Shown here piece by piece: positions 16,760 to 24,675 of a DNA stretch of 64,000 nt; position 1 is the first letter of the stretch; every line of letters starts with the position of its first letter. Position numbers and translations under genes: made by a program. The notes under the pieces are model-generated. The model was not told the DNA's origin, searched no databases, and was given only the letters and a program-made list of their open reading frames with translations. This DNA is from SpSt-539 sp964549445 (GTDB taxonomy: Bacteria > Planctomycetota > Phycisphaerae > UBA1845 > UTPLA1). The stretch lies in assembly GCA_964549445.1 (NCBI GenBank), contig CAZJVS010000003.1, positions 124,001-188,000 on the forward strand, in the 5' to 3' direction.

Positions 16760-17494
16760 TCACGGCGCGACCGATGACGGGCTCTTTCCCGTACCGAGTG
16801 GCGATTTGGGTGCGCCGCCGCCGGCCCTGAGATTCTCGTCGTCGGCGCAGGGTCGCGGCATTGTCGGTTCCGTCGGTGTCGCGGCCGCCAGCCGCTTCCG
16901 CTTCTTGACCTGGTAATACTCCCACACGCACCAGACGACAATCGCCGCCACGAGGCATGCGACGGCCAGGAGTTGCGCGTTTCGCACATCGCCCGCCAGT
17001 TCCTCCAACCGTGCGCCAAAGCGTTCGCCCAGCCAGATCAGCAGCGGCACCGATGCGGCCGCCGCCGCACCGTCGATCAGTAGAAACTTGATCGGCCGAA
17101 CGCGAAAAATCCCCGCTGTCGCAAACAGCACAGCCCGAAGTCCGGGCATGAACCGCGCGAAAAATATGATCTTGGCCCCGTGCCGCTCGAACAAATTCTC
17201 GGCTCGCGCGAGCATCGTCGGGCTGACGACGCGCCGCATCATGCGGTGTTCGACGATGCTCGTCCCGTATCGCCGCCCCATGTTGAACAGGAGGAAGTCG
17301 CCCACAAGCACGCCGGCCATGCCCACCAGGATCATGCCGTAGAGATTGGCGCTCCCCTTGTGAACCAGCCAGCCGGCGATCAACAGCGGAATATCCTCCG
17401 GCAACGGAACGCCGAGACCGGCCACGAACAATACGACGAAGAGGCCCAGGTAGGGCAGCTTCACCATCAGGCCTGCTACGAAGGTGTCGGTCAT
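16760..17494 (-). CDS. DedA-family (SNARE-associated/VTT) membrane protein
   Basis: 244 residues from ATG 17494. The DedA motifs are visible: GVPLPEDIPLLIAGWLV (re-entrant segment), GMAGVLVGDFLLFNMGRRYG, and FFARFMPGLRAVLFATAGIFR, the arginine-rich helix typical of the family. Membrane segments lie near residues 12-45, 50-72, 135-165 and 180-200. DedA proteins help move lipid carriers such as undecaprenyl phosphate across membranes and affect envelope homeostasis. A basic Lys-Lys-Arg-Lys-Arg stretch and a low-complexity tail follow the last helix. The open frame extends to 17587, but that portion lies in the HEAT gene. It starts 16 bp after the HEAT gene stop. Confidence 0.88.
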   Translation of the reverse strand: MTDTFVAGLMVKLPYLGLFVVLFVAGLGVPLPEDIPLLIAGWLVHKGSANLYGMILVGMAGVLVGDFLLFNMGRRYGTSIVEHRMMRRVVSPTMLARAENLFERHGAKIIFFARFMPGLRAVLFATAGIFRVRPIKFLLIDGAAAAASVPLLIWLGERFGARLEELAGDVRNAQLLAVACLVAAIVVWCVWEYYQVKKRKRLAAATPTEPTMPRPCADDENLRAGGGAPKSPLGTGKSPSSVAP

Positions 17495-17510
17495 GCCGGG
17501 GTCGCCAATC

Positions 17511-18407
17511 TCAATTCGTGGAAGCCCGACCGGTGCGTCCGGCCAGCCATGCCCGCGCCTGGTCGACGCCCGCATCATTTGCGCCAATCGACTCGCCCGA
17601 GATCAGCCCGATGCTGTGTGCCGCGGCACGGCGGACTGCCGGGTCGGAATCGTTCAATACTGGCGCGACAAAATCGACGCTGGCCGCCGACTTGAGTGAG
17701 GCCGCCGCTTCAACCGCGCGTGCCCGCACACGGGCATCTGGGTCGGCCGCGAGCGGCCTTAGCAAGTCGATGGCATTCGCCGGCCGCAGCTCGGCAATCA
17801 GGCCGCAAAGCCAAACACGCCGTTCGGGGTCTAGTTTGTTGATATTATCCTTCAGGGCTGCGGCCCCGGCCGACCCCAGATTCACCAATCCGAAACAGAT
17901 CGCGTCAATCGCCGCCGGGGACGGTGTGTCAAGGCACTCCGTCAGTCGCGTGACTGCTTGCGATGGCGGCTGGACCCTGCTCAGTGCCTCGATGGCCCGG
18001 GCCGCGACGACTTCGTTGCGCGTCAGTCGCAGGCCGACCAGCGCCTTCTCGACGCGGGCATCATCGATAAACGCCGCCGCCACCTCGACCGCGGCCAGTT
18101 GTCGCGTGGGTGTGCCTTCTCGCTGTGCCGCGCGGAGAATCGTCGGAACGACCCGCCCCGCCAGCCCCGGGCGCTTCTTCAGCTCGTCGATGATGTGAGA
18201 GATCTCATCGCGATTGCGATGTTCGAGCGCGGCGACGAATTCGCCGACACGCTTTCGTTCCTCGCGCTTCCGATAGGAATCGATGCCGAGGTACGCCGCT
18301 GAGCCGACGATTGAAACCGTCAGTGCGCAAGCCAAGGTGCCGGCCACAATGTGGCCGAGCATGTGGCGCCAGTCACGCGCCGCCGGGCTTGTCTGTACAT
18401 CGGCCAC
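17511..18407 (-). CDS. Membrane-anchored HEAT-repeat protein
   Basis: 298 residues from GTG 18407, chosen because AGAGGA sits 6 bases upstream and the gene then begins 1 bp after the parB stop. One membrane helix (about residues 18-38) is followed by a short basic coiled region and then HEAT-type helical pairs: RQLAAVEVAAAFIDD, NEVVAARAIEALSRV, PDARVRARAVEAAASL, DPAVRRAAAHSIGLI. The topology (cytoplasmic or external) is not certain. HEAT repeats act as protein-binding scaffolds. Its place directly behind parB makes a link to chromosome-segregation machinery conceivable, but that is inference. An ATG at 18452 inside parB is an unlikely start. Confidence 0.78.
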   Translation of the reverse strand: MADVQTSPAARDWRHMLGHIVAGTLACALTVSIVGSAAYLGIDSYRKREERKRVGEFVAALEHRNRDEISHIIDELKKRPGLAGRVVPTILRAAQREGTPTRQLAAVEVAAAFIDDARVEKALVGLRLTRNEVVAARAIEALSRVQPPSQAVTRLTECLDTPSPAAIDAICFGLVNLGSAGAAALKDNINKLDPERRVWLCGLIAELRPANAIDLLRPLAADPDARVRARAVEAAASLKSAASVDFVAPVLNDSDPAVRRAAAHSIGLISGESIGANDAGVDQARAWLAGRTGRASTN

Positions 18408-18408
18408 T

Positions 18409-19317
18409 TCAATCCTCTGACCGCAGCCCCAGGCGGCCGACAATTCGCTCAAAGTCGTCGAGACTGTAGTACTCGATCGTTATCCTGCCGGAGTTCTTCC
18501 GGCGACCTTCCTTGATCAGGACCCGCGTGCCCACGGCTCGCGCGAGCCGTTGCTCGACATCGCTGACCGTGGCCCGCTTGGGTGGCGACGACGGCACCTT
18601 CGTGCCGCCGGCCAGCTCGCGCACTCGGGCCTCGGCTTGGCGCACCGACCAGCCCTCGGAGGCGATCTGGGCCGCGAGGCGTGATCTTACCGCGGCATCG
18701 ACGACCCCCAAAATTGCACGGCCATGCCCCATCGACAGGCGGCCATCTGCAAGCAAGGCAAGGACATCGTCGGGCAAATCAAGCAGCCGTATGTAGTTGG
18801 CGACGGTCGCGCGATCATCGCCGACCCGGCCGGCGACATCGTCTATTGCGACATTAAATCTATGTTTTATCTCTAAATAGGCCCGGGCCCGTTCAACGGG
18901 GTTCAGGTTCTCTCGGTGCAGGTTTTCGATCAGGGCGAGCTCGAGTCGCTCTTCCTCGGTGGCATCTCGAACAATCGCAGGGATGGTCTCCAGACCCGCT
19001 AGGCGTGCCGCCCTCCACCGCCGCTCGCCGGCAATCAGCTCGTAGCCGCGCACCGTTCGCCGAACCAGGACCGGCTGAAGCGTGCCGCGCTCCTTGATGG
19101 ATGCCGAAAGCTGCTTTAGAGCGGCATCGTCGAAGACCTTGCGGGGTTGGTATGGATTGGCCGAAATCGATCCGATCGGCACGTTGAGAAGGCCTGCGTC
19201 TGGGGGAGTAGTGGCGGGAGGCGCCTCAGTTCTGTATTGTGTAACGGATGCAGGTTCCAATTCGGCCGAGATGAGCGAACTGAGTCCACGTCCTAGCCGG
19301 CGTTGTTCTTTCGACAT
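18409..19317 (-). CDS. parB: Chromosome-partitioning protein ParB (Spo0J family)
   Basis: 302 residues. The N-terminus begins RRLGRGLSSLI, which in this family binds ParA. The CTPase/sliding-clamp motifs are GERRWRA (97-103) and ENLHREN (131-137). They are followed by the helix-turn-helix that reads parS (VAGRVGDDRATVANYIRLLDLP) and a C-terminal dimerisation part (ITIEYYSLDDFERIVGRL). ParB loads on parS and spreads to organise the origin region. AGGAGG precedes ATG 19317, and a perfect parS lies about 95 bp upstream. A parA gene normally sits just before parB; here the upstream side holds an unrelated plus-strand lipoprotein. It heads a six-gene operon to 13550. Confidence 0.95.
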   Translation of the reverse strand: MSKEQRRLGRGLSSLISAELEPASVTQYRTEAPPATTPPDAGLLNVPIGSISANPYQPRKVFDDAALKQLSASIKERGTLQPVLVRRTVRGYELIAGERRWRAARLAGLETIPAIVRDATEEERLELALIENLHRENLNPVERARAYLEIKHRFNVAIDDVAGRVGDDRATVANYIRLLDLPDDVLALLADGRLSMGHGRAILGVVDAAVRSRLAAQIASEGWSVRQAEARVRELAGGTKVPSSPPKRATVSDVEQRLARAVGTRVLIKEGRRKNSGRITIEYYSLDDFERIVGRLGLRSED

Positions 19318-19733
19318 CCGTGCCTCCTGTGTGGGTTATTTGAGTCGGGCGGATGGTATTGATAGGTCGGTTCTGCGTCAAGACAAAGCTTCGTTCCTAG
19401 AGGCAGGCTTGCGCGTTCCACGTGGAACGCGCACGATGCGGCTCGAATAAGTCAATACTGCGGCGATCGCACAAGGCCACCTTGGCGGGCCTACAATCGG
19501 CGACAGCCCCGCTAGCCCCGACGGCAACCATTCGCTGGGACGGTATCACAAACACAAATTGTTCTCAGTAATGTGCTCAGAGTTATATTATAGGACCTTG
19601 ACTTCCAAGCTGTTCCACGGTCGATGTTTTGGCATCTTTGATGTTCTCGCCGGGTATATCGAGGGGTAATGTTTGGGCCGGACTAGAATGGTGCTTCGCG
19701 ACGATGAAGCCGGGAGTTGAGGTTAATCGTTCG
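19318..19733. other. Divergent intergenic region with parS and an AT-richer stretch
   Basis: 416 bp between parB and the lipoprotein. Besides parS at 19414-19429 and a half-site at 19611-19619, the segment 19545-19600 is notably AT-rich for this genome. I saw no clear TTATCCACA-type DnaA box and no gene here. The promoters of both flanking genes are expected in this stretch, but I cannot place them. Confidence 0.6.
19414..19429. promoter_or_regulatory. parS centromere-like site
   Basis: The core GTTCCACGTGGAAC (19415-19428) equals the conserved bacterial parS core, and the perfect inverted repeat extends to 22 bp (19411-19432). It lies between parB and the divergent lipoprotein gene, as expected for a chromosomal ParB loading site. 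A partial copy, TGTTCCACG, is present at 19611-19619. Confidence 0.9.
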
Positions 19734-20093
19734 ATGACGCGACTTGTCCTGCAAATTGCCGCACTCGCGCTGTTCTTGGTTGGTTGCCAGGACCCGGTGG
19801 CAAAGCAACGCGCGCTGGCGCGCCAGCGCGCGGCCGCGGATACGGTTCTAACTTTGGATAAACGGGAGCGACAACGGCCGAAAGATGTTCGCCAAGACCT
19901 GATGTCGGCACAGGCAATGATGCGGGAATCCGAACGGAAACGCATCATCAACGACCGCAACTACCTTAGGGCATGGAAGGACGAGGTTCGCCGGTGGCAG
20001 GTCCGGCAGCCCGAATACGCAACGGAGGCCGGCAAGATTTTTGCTGGAGACGTCCGGCGGGCCCATGACACCTCGGTCCAGGTCATCGACTGA
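19734..20093 (+). CDS. Small lipoprotein
   Basis: 119 residues. The signal peptide MTRLVLQIAALALFLVGC ends in a lipobox with Cys18. The mature part is charged and probably a long helix (QRALARQRAAADTVLTLDKRER... and SERKRIINDRNYLRAWKDEVRRW). No family recognised. ATG 19734 starts the signal peptide directly and has TTGAGG about 11 bases upstream; longer starts at 19704 or 19629 would place a charged leader before the signal and look wrong. It is divergent from parB across the parS region, followed 31 bp later by a Cys-rich gene. Confidence 0.65.
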   Translation: MTRLVLQIAALALFLVGCQDPVAKQRALARQRAAADTVLTLDKRERQRPKDVRQDLMSAQAMMRESERKRIINDRNYLRAWKDEVRRWQVRQPEYATEAGKIFAGDVRRAHDTSVQVID

Positions 20094-20124
20094 TCGCGTT
20101 GCGTGCGGCAGCGGGAGCGGGACC

Positions 20125-20448
20125 ATGATCCAGTGCAGCGAATGCGATCTGTGCAAGCGTGGACCGGGCGGGCAGGTTCAATTTGCCTGCGATCCATTTA
20201 ATAATATTAAAGAGCCAGAATGTCTTGTAAAATGGCAGATCCTCAAGCTGGCCGAGCAGAGCGCGAAGCTCGACCGACTCGTGACCGCCTACGAAGCGAC
20301 CGTTGCGATGTATCAGCGGCTCGCGCCGCTGCAGGAGAAGATGTTCCGCCACATGGAGCGCGAGATCGACGACGTCGAGGACGCCGATCGCTGGAAATAC
20401 GACGAGGATGCCGAGGAAGGCGACGACGAGGATCCCGAACGCGGATAA
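20125..20448 (+). CDS. Cys-rich, acidic-tailed small protein
   Basis: 107 residues. The N-terminus MIQCSECDLCKRGPGG...FACDPFNNIKEPECLVKW carries five Cys in a CxxCxxC...C...C pattern, likely a metal site. The centre (residues 40-85) is a helical or coiled-coil segment, and the C-terminus is very acidic (EDAEEGDDEDPERG). I recall similar planctomycete proteins without a known role; this is recollection, not a search. GGAG lies eight bases before ATG 20125; the longer frame from 20041 overlaps the preceding gene. It is followed by the kinase-fold gene after 41 bp. Confidence 0.72.
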   Translation: MIQCSECDLCKRGPGGQVQFACDPFNNIKEPECLVKWQILKLAEQSAKLDRLVTAYEATVAMYQRLAPLQEKMFRHMEREIDDVEDADRWKYDEDAEEGDDEDPERG

Positions 20449-20489
20449 GTGCGGCACGGCACCGGCCGGCTGGCCCATCACGGATTCGA

Positions 20490-21533
20490 TTGGCGAAGGA
20501 AGAACGCGACAAGCTGACGGCCGAGGAACTCGCGATCGTCCTGAGCCACTACGACCTCGGCGTGGTTCAGGAAGTTCGTGAATTCGCGCGCGGTTCCCAC
20601 CGGGCCGCCAAGCTCATCATTCGCACCGAGCGCGGACGCTACCTCCTCAAGCGCCGTCCGGCCGGCAAGACCGATCCGCATCGCGTCGCGTTCGCGCACG
20701 AGCTCCAGGCCTACCTTCTGCAGAAGCACTTTCCGTTGCCGCACATCATAGGGACGCGGGAGGGTAATCACTCGATGGTCCGGCTCGGCGACACCGTCTG
20801 CGAGGTGTTCGAGTTCATTGATGGCGGGCCATACGACCTCGGGCTTCTCGCAACCTACGAATCCGGAAAAATGCTCGGCCTCTACCACCGCCTGCTGAGC
20901 GAATATCGCCCGCGCTGGAAGCCGCCCGGCGGACACTACCATCGCGCACCGGTCGTCATCGGATACCTGAAGGAATTGCCGTCGCGCCTCAAGCTGCCTC
21001 CGACCGGCGATCAGTCGGAGGAAGCGGCCCGGCTCTGCAAGCGACTGTTGGAGGCCTACGAGCGCGCCGCCGACGGCGCCGACCGCGTCGGCCTGCCGAC
21101 CTGGGAGCCGCAAATCGTGCACTCCGACTGGCACCCCGGAAACATGCTCTTCAAGGATGGCCACGTTGTCGCCGTGATCGACTACGACGCCGCCCGCATT
21201 CAGCCGCGCGTGATGGATGTCGCGAACGGCGTGCTTCAGTTCTCGCTCGTCACCGGGTCGCGCGACCCCGAAACCTGGCCCGAGTACGTCGACGAGCCCC
21301 GCGCCAAACGATTCGTCCGCGGCTACGATGAAATCAATGTGCTGAGCGTCGCCGAACTGGCGTGTGTTCCGTTCCTCATGCAGGAGGCCTTCATTGCCGA
21401 GGCCGCCATCCCAATCTGGGCCAGCGGAACCTTCGCAAGCATCGACGGCTTTCGATTCCTCAAGATGGTGGAGCGAAAGGTGGCATGGATAGCAAAAGTC
21501 GGCGCGAAAATGTTCTCCGATTTGCAGTCCTGA
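20490..21533 (+). CDS. Aminoglycoside-phosphotransferase-fold (APH) kinase family protein
   Basis: 347 residues if translation starts at TTG 20490. The fold is shown by LIIRTERGRYLLKRRP (ATP-binding Lys strand), the catalytic loop IVHSDWHPGNMLF (HxDxxxxN type) and VIDYDAARIQPRVMDVANG (the metal-binding Asp). Members phosphorylate small molecules such as choline, homoserine or aminoglycosides; nothing here specifies the substrate. The start is uncertain: no in-frame ATG lies between the end of the previous gene and the first domain strand. An in-frame ATG at 20220 is inside the preceding gene and would add about 90 residues of shadow translation. Its end overlaps the PDZ gene by 49 bp. Confidence 0.8.
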   Translation: MAKEERDKLTAEELAIVLSHYDLGVVQEVREFARGSHRAAKLIIRTERGRYLLKRRPAGKTDPHRVAFAHELQAYLLQKHFPLPHIIGTREGNHSMVRLGDTVCEVFEFIDGGPYDLGLLATYESGKMLGLYHRLLSEYRPRWKPPGGHYHRAPVVIGYLKELPSRLKLPPTGDQSEEAARLCKRLLEAYERAADGADRVGLPTWEPQIVHSDWHPGNMLFKDGHVVAVIDYDAARIQPRVMDVANGVLQFSLVTGSRDPETWPEYVDEPRAKRFVRGYDEINVLSVAELACVPFLMQEAFIAEAAIPIWASGTFASIDGFRFLKMVERKVAWIAKVGAKMFSDLQS

Positions 21534-22303
21534 CGCTGCTCGTGGCAGCGAGCCTCGCGATGGCGGCCGACGGTCCATCCGCTGCGCCGACGACGGCGCC
21601 GGCCGCCGATCCGTCCCTGGACACCCTCGTGGTCCAGCTCGGCGATCCGTCGTACCGCAAGCGCGAGGCCGCCGCCGAGGCGCTGACGGACGCCGGTCCG
21701 TCCGCGTACACACCGATGCGCCGCGCGTTCCGGGCAGACCCGAATTACGAAACGCGGCGTCGCATCTACGAAGTCGCACGCCGCGTGTTTTTTACGCAGA
21801 AGCTCGGTCCGCCGCCCGCGTTTCTCGGCATCCAACTCATGCAGGGTGCCCCACAGGTCGAGCTTCGCCCGCTCTATCCTTCCGCCGCGGAAGATGACTT
21901 TTGCGTTCCGATCGACGCCGTCATCAACGGAACGGCAGCGGACGCCGCCGGCCTCAAGCAGGATGATCTGATCGTGGCCCTCAACGGCAAACCCCTGAAA
22001 GCGCGATCCGCGGATAATCCCGCGCTCACCGAATGGATCAGCCGTCAACGTCCGGGAACTCGCTGCGAACTGGATGTCATTCGAAAGAACAAGCGCCTCA
22101 CGGTGACGGTAAGGCTCGGAACGCGCCCCTACGACATCGCACGAAGCAACGATCCAGCCGACATCGAGCGCATTCGTGCGACCTTTGTCGAGTTTCGCGA
22201 GTTCTGGCGTTCCGAGTTTGATCCCAAGCGCACGATCGATACGGATACACCCAGTGCCGAGAACCCCAACTGGCGCCCCGGCGCGTTCAACGCCGCGGAA
22301 TGA
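21485..22303 (+). CDS. Exported PDZ-domain protein
   Basis: 272 residues. The signal peptide (FAVLTLLVAASLAMAA) is followed by a Pro/Thr/Ala linker, a helical region with QLGDPSYRKREAAAEALTDAGP that resembles one HEAT-type unit, and a PDZ domain at about residues 118-215 (PPAFLGIQLMQG, AVINGTAADAAGLKQDDLIVALNGKPL, VTVRLGTRP). There is no protease domain, so it probably acts as a scaffold or sensor in the periplasm or on the membrane surface. AAGGTGG precedes ATG 21485. The start lies inside the kinase gene's last 49 bp, suggesting coupled translation. Confidence 0.8.
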   Translation: MDSKSRRENVLRFAVLTLLVAASLAMAADGPSAAPTTAPAADPSLDTLVVQLGDPSYRKREAAAEALTDAGPSAYTPMRRAFRADPNYETRRRIYEVARRVFFTQKLGPPPAFLGIQLMQGAPQVELRPLYPSAAEDDFCVPIDAVINGTAADAAGLKQDDLIVALNGKPLKARSADNPALTEWISRQRPGTRCELDVIRKNKRLTVTVRLGTRPYDIARSNDPADIERIRATFVEFREFWRSEFDPKRTIDTDTPSAENPNWRPGAFNAAE

Positions 22304-22639
22304 CGGGCCCGCGTGGTGTCGCACAAACGTCGATGGTCCGAGAAGCACCGTGCCCGGGCGTCAGATCCGGCTCGGCCGCTCGTGTGTGTCGCTGCTTGCC
22401 CGTCACCTCCGTGAATCTTACGGTTGAGGTGCCACACGCCGCGCCGACGGCGCGACGTGGGTCTGTCATGTCCCATGCAGCCGGGGTGTGACGGAAGGTC
22501 CCGCCGCTTGGCGGGCGAACCGGGGATGGGGTCGCTTCCGCGACACGCGAAGGTTCCAAACGAAAACATTCATTGTGGCGCGGCAGTCACTGCCCGTTCG
22601 GCGTGAGCGCGCCGCCAAGGCGAAACTGAGGGAGGCAAT
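22304..22639 (+). promoter_or_regulatory. Hairpin-rich leader upstream of the Tad pilus locus
   Basis: 336 bp without a gene. In the last 240 nt several compact stems line up: CACCTCCGT pairs with ACGG and AGGTG (22404-22431); CGCGCC-GAC-GGCGCG (22440-22454); CCCGCC-GCTT-GGCGGG with outer GGT/ACC pairing (22497-22521); and GTCGC-TTCC-GCGAC (22531-22544). It ends with the GAGGGAGG ribosome site of the prepilin peptidase. It may be a structured 5' UTR or a small RNA. It does not match the GEMM-I cyclic-di-GMP riboswitch I compared it with, because the GGCAAA and GACGCAAAGC boxes are absent. High GC raises chance pairing. Confidence 0.4.
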
Positions 22640-23212
22640 ATGGGTTGGGCTATGTTCCTGAAACCGGATTACATGCAACTGCTCGTCGCCGTCGTCGTCC
22701 CCGCCACGTTCCTGGCGAGCTGGATCGACTACAAGGAGCGGCGCGTTCCGAACTGGCTCAACGCATCGCTCGCGTTGGCCGGGTTCGCGGCGCAGACCGC
22801 GTACTTTGGATGGAGCGGTTTGCTGGCGGCCGTCGGCGGCTTCGCACTCGGCCTTGCCGTATTGATCGTGCCATGGGCCATGCACGGCATGGGCGCCGGC
22901 GATGTAAAGCTCATGGCTGCGATCGGCGCCTGGTTTGGTCCGGCTCTGTGCCTGGCGGCGTTTGTCGCCGGCGCGCTCGTCGGCGGCGTTGTCGCCGTCA
23001 TCATGATCACCATTCAACGAAAGTGGGCCTTCGCCCAGGCCAACATGGCCACCATTGCCGCGAAAGTAAGCAGCTGGGACACCGCTTTCGGCGAGTACGG
23101 CTCGGCCCGCAGTTTCGGGGCCACCAGCTCGCTGCTTCCGTATGGTGTTCCGCTCACCATCGGCTCGTGGATTGTTCTCGCGCTGAACCTTTTGGGGACT
23201 TGGAGGGTTTGA
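22640..23212 (+). CDS. cpaA: Prepilin peptidase (A24 family, TadV/CpaA)
   Basis: 190 residues, an integral membrane aspartyl protease that removes the leader of pilin precursors. Catalytic Asp30 lies in SWIDYKERRVPNWL and Asp88 in GMGAGDVKLM, the two signature motifs of the family. It is short and lacks the N-methylation domain of PilD, as is usual for TadV/CpaA. About six hydrophobic segments are visible. A GAGGGAGG ribosome site lies just upstream of ATG 22640. It opens the Tad operon; tadE follows after 1 bp. Confidence 0.92.
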   Translation: MGWAMFLKPDYMQLLVAVVVPATFLASWIDYKERRVPNWLNASLALAGFAAQTAYFGWSGLLAAVGGFALGLAVLIVPWAMHGMGAGDVKLMAAIGAWFGPALCLAAFVAGALVGGVVAVIMITIQRKWAFAQANMATIAAKVSSWDTAFGEYGSARSFGATSSLLPYGVPLTIGSWIVLALNLLGTWRV

Positions 23213-23213
23213 C

Positions 23214-23681
23214 ATGAACAGCATCACGTCTCGCATGGGATCGGTTTCTGTCCGCTCCCGCCGTCGCCGCGGTAGCGCGGTCGTCGAAACCGCGGTCATG
23301 GCCCCGTTGCTCATGGCCATGATGTTTGGAATGACCGAGATGGGCTCGGCATTCCTGATTCGCCAGACGATGACGAACGCTGCCCGCGAAGGGGCGCGGA
23401 CCGCCTCGTTGCCGGGCGCCACCCTGAACGACGTCAAGGCCGCGGTGGCCAACACGATGTCGGGGGCGTCGCTTCAGGAGGGCAGCTACTCCGTAACCTC
23501 GAATATCAGCACGCTCAGCTCGAACGATACCGAGGTCTGGGTCGAGGTGACGCTGCCGTTCAACCGCGCGACATTTACCGGCGGCATGTTCGGCGGTGGA
23601 TCTTTCAACCTCCATGCCAAGTCGGCCATGCGCCTCGAGGGCGCCGTGACGTCGTCGGGTGGCCAGGGAGTTATTCCGTAA
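23214..23681 (+). CDS. tadE: TadE-like pseudopilin
   Basis: 155 residues. A basic start (RSRRRRGSAVVETAVMAPLLMAMMFGMTEMG) is the TadE motif: an acidic Glu in the first hydrophobic helix next to a cleavage site for prepilin peptidase. It continues with NAAREGARTASLPGA, typical of TadE/TadF. The C-terminal part is a small beta-rich external domain. GGAGG sits seven bases before the ATG. TadE-class proteins are minor pilins needed for Flp pilus assembly. It is directly coupled to cpaA (1-bp gap) and cpaB follows. Confidence 0.9.
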   Translation: MNSITSRMGSVSVRSRRRRGSAVVETAVMAPLLMAMMFGMTEMGSAFLIRQTMTNAAREGARTASLPGATLNDVKAAVANTMSGASLQEGSYSVTSNISTLSSNDTEVWVEVTLPFNRATFTGGMFGGGSFNLHAKSAMRLEGAVTSSGGQGVIP

Positions 23682-23724
23682 CGTCGAACCAGAAACCTAT
23701 CGCCGCAACCTGAAGGAACCTGTT

Positions 23725-24675
23725 ATGAAGGCAAAGACCATCATTCCGCTCGCAATCGGTCTCGGAGTCGGCGTCATGGCCATTCGCATGGGCAAGGACA
23801 TGATGAATCGCGCCGCCGGCAGCCAGGGCGCGACACAGACCGTCGTGGTGTCTGTCGCCGAAATCGAGGCCGCCTCCAAGATCGCCGGGCCCATGCTGAC
23901 CACGACCAAGATGCCTGCGGCGCTCGTGCCTCACAACGCGTTCGCCGATCCAAAGGCCATTACTGATCGCGTCAGTGCGGCCATGATTCCGGCGGGCGTG
24001 CTCATCACTGAGGCGATGCTCGCCCCGCCCGGCACGCAGCCGGGCCTCTCGAGCCGCATCCCCGACGGCTTTCGCGCCGTCGGCGTGCGTGTCGACGAGG
24101 CCTCCAGCGTCGGCGGCTTCATCACACCCGGCTCGTACGTCGATGTTTCCGCCGTCTGGACCGAGCGCGTCGAAAATCAGGACCGCACAAACAGCCGGAT
24201 CATCCTGCAGAATGTGCGCGTCGGGGCCGTTGGCCAGTCGCTCAACTCGACCGGCCCGGACGGAAAGTCGGCTCAGCTTTCCCGCTCGGTCACGCTCCTG
24301 TTGAAGCCGGAAGATGTGCCCAAACTGCAGATGGCCTCGCTCAAAGGCTCGGTGCACCTTGCTCTGCGCAACGGCCGTAACGAATCCAACAACGATTGGT
24401 CGGGAGCGGCCGATAAGGCGCGCGACCTGCTCGCCGCGATGAAGCCGAAGCCGCAAAAGAAGCCGAAGCCACCGGCGATTCCTGCCGCGCCCCCGAAGGT
24501 CAGTGTGGTCGAAGTTTATCGGGGCACGCAGACGGCCGAGCGATTGTTGTTCGCCGCCGACGGCAGTGCGCTGGGGGGATTCGCCGACGCCGGTCCGCCC
24601 GGCGCGAAAATGGTGCCGCCGGCTCCGGCGAACGGGCCGGTGGAGGATGTCAAGGTTCCGGAGGTCGCGGAATGA
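23725..24675 (+). CDS. cpaB: Flp pilus assembly protein CpaB/RcpC
   Basis: 316 residues. An N-terminal membrane anchor (MKAKTIIPLAIGLGVGVMAI) is followed by an SAF domain (about residues 40-115: VVVSVAEIEAASKIAGPMLTTTKMP...GVLITEAMLAPPG), then the RcpC/CpaB domain (RAVGVRVDEASSVGGFITPGSYVDV...LQNVRVGAVG...VTLLLKPEDVPKLQMA). A Pro/Lys linker and a small C-terminal segment follow. CpaB links the secretin to the inner-membrane complex and peptidoglycan. GAAGGAA precedes ATG 23725; the open frame from 23659 overlaps tadE. Its stop overlaps the cpaC start as ATGA. Confidence 0.92.
   Translation: MKAKTIIPLAIGLGVGVMAIRMGKDMMNRAAGSQGATQTVVVSVAEIEAASKIAGPMLTTTKMPAALVPHNAFADPKAITDRVSAAMIPAGVLITEAMLAPPGTQPGLSSRIPDGFRAVGVRVDEASSVGGFITPGSYVDVSAVWTERVENQDRTNSRIILQNVRVGAVGQSLNSTGPDGKSAQLSRSVTLLLKPEDVPKLQMASLKGSVHLALRNGRNESNNDWSGAADKARDLLAAMKPKPQKKPKPPAIPAAPPKVSVVEVYRGTQTAERLLFAADGSALGGFADAGPPGAKMVPPAPANGPVEDVKVPEVAE

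Noticed and set aside
19430..19733. Possible replication origin beside parS
   Set aside because: The stretch 19545-19600 is AT-rich, but I found no TTATCCACA-type DnaA boxes in this interval and no dnaA nearby, so no oriC is claimed.
22420..22500. Cyclic-di-GMP (GEMM-I) riboswitch ahead of the Tad genes
   Set aside because: The AGCCGGGG segment recalls its 3' side, but the GGCAAA and GACGCAAAGC boxes are absent.
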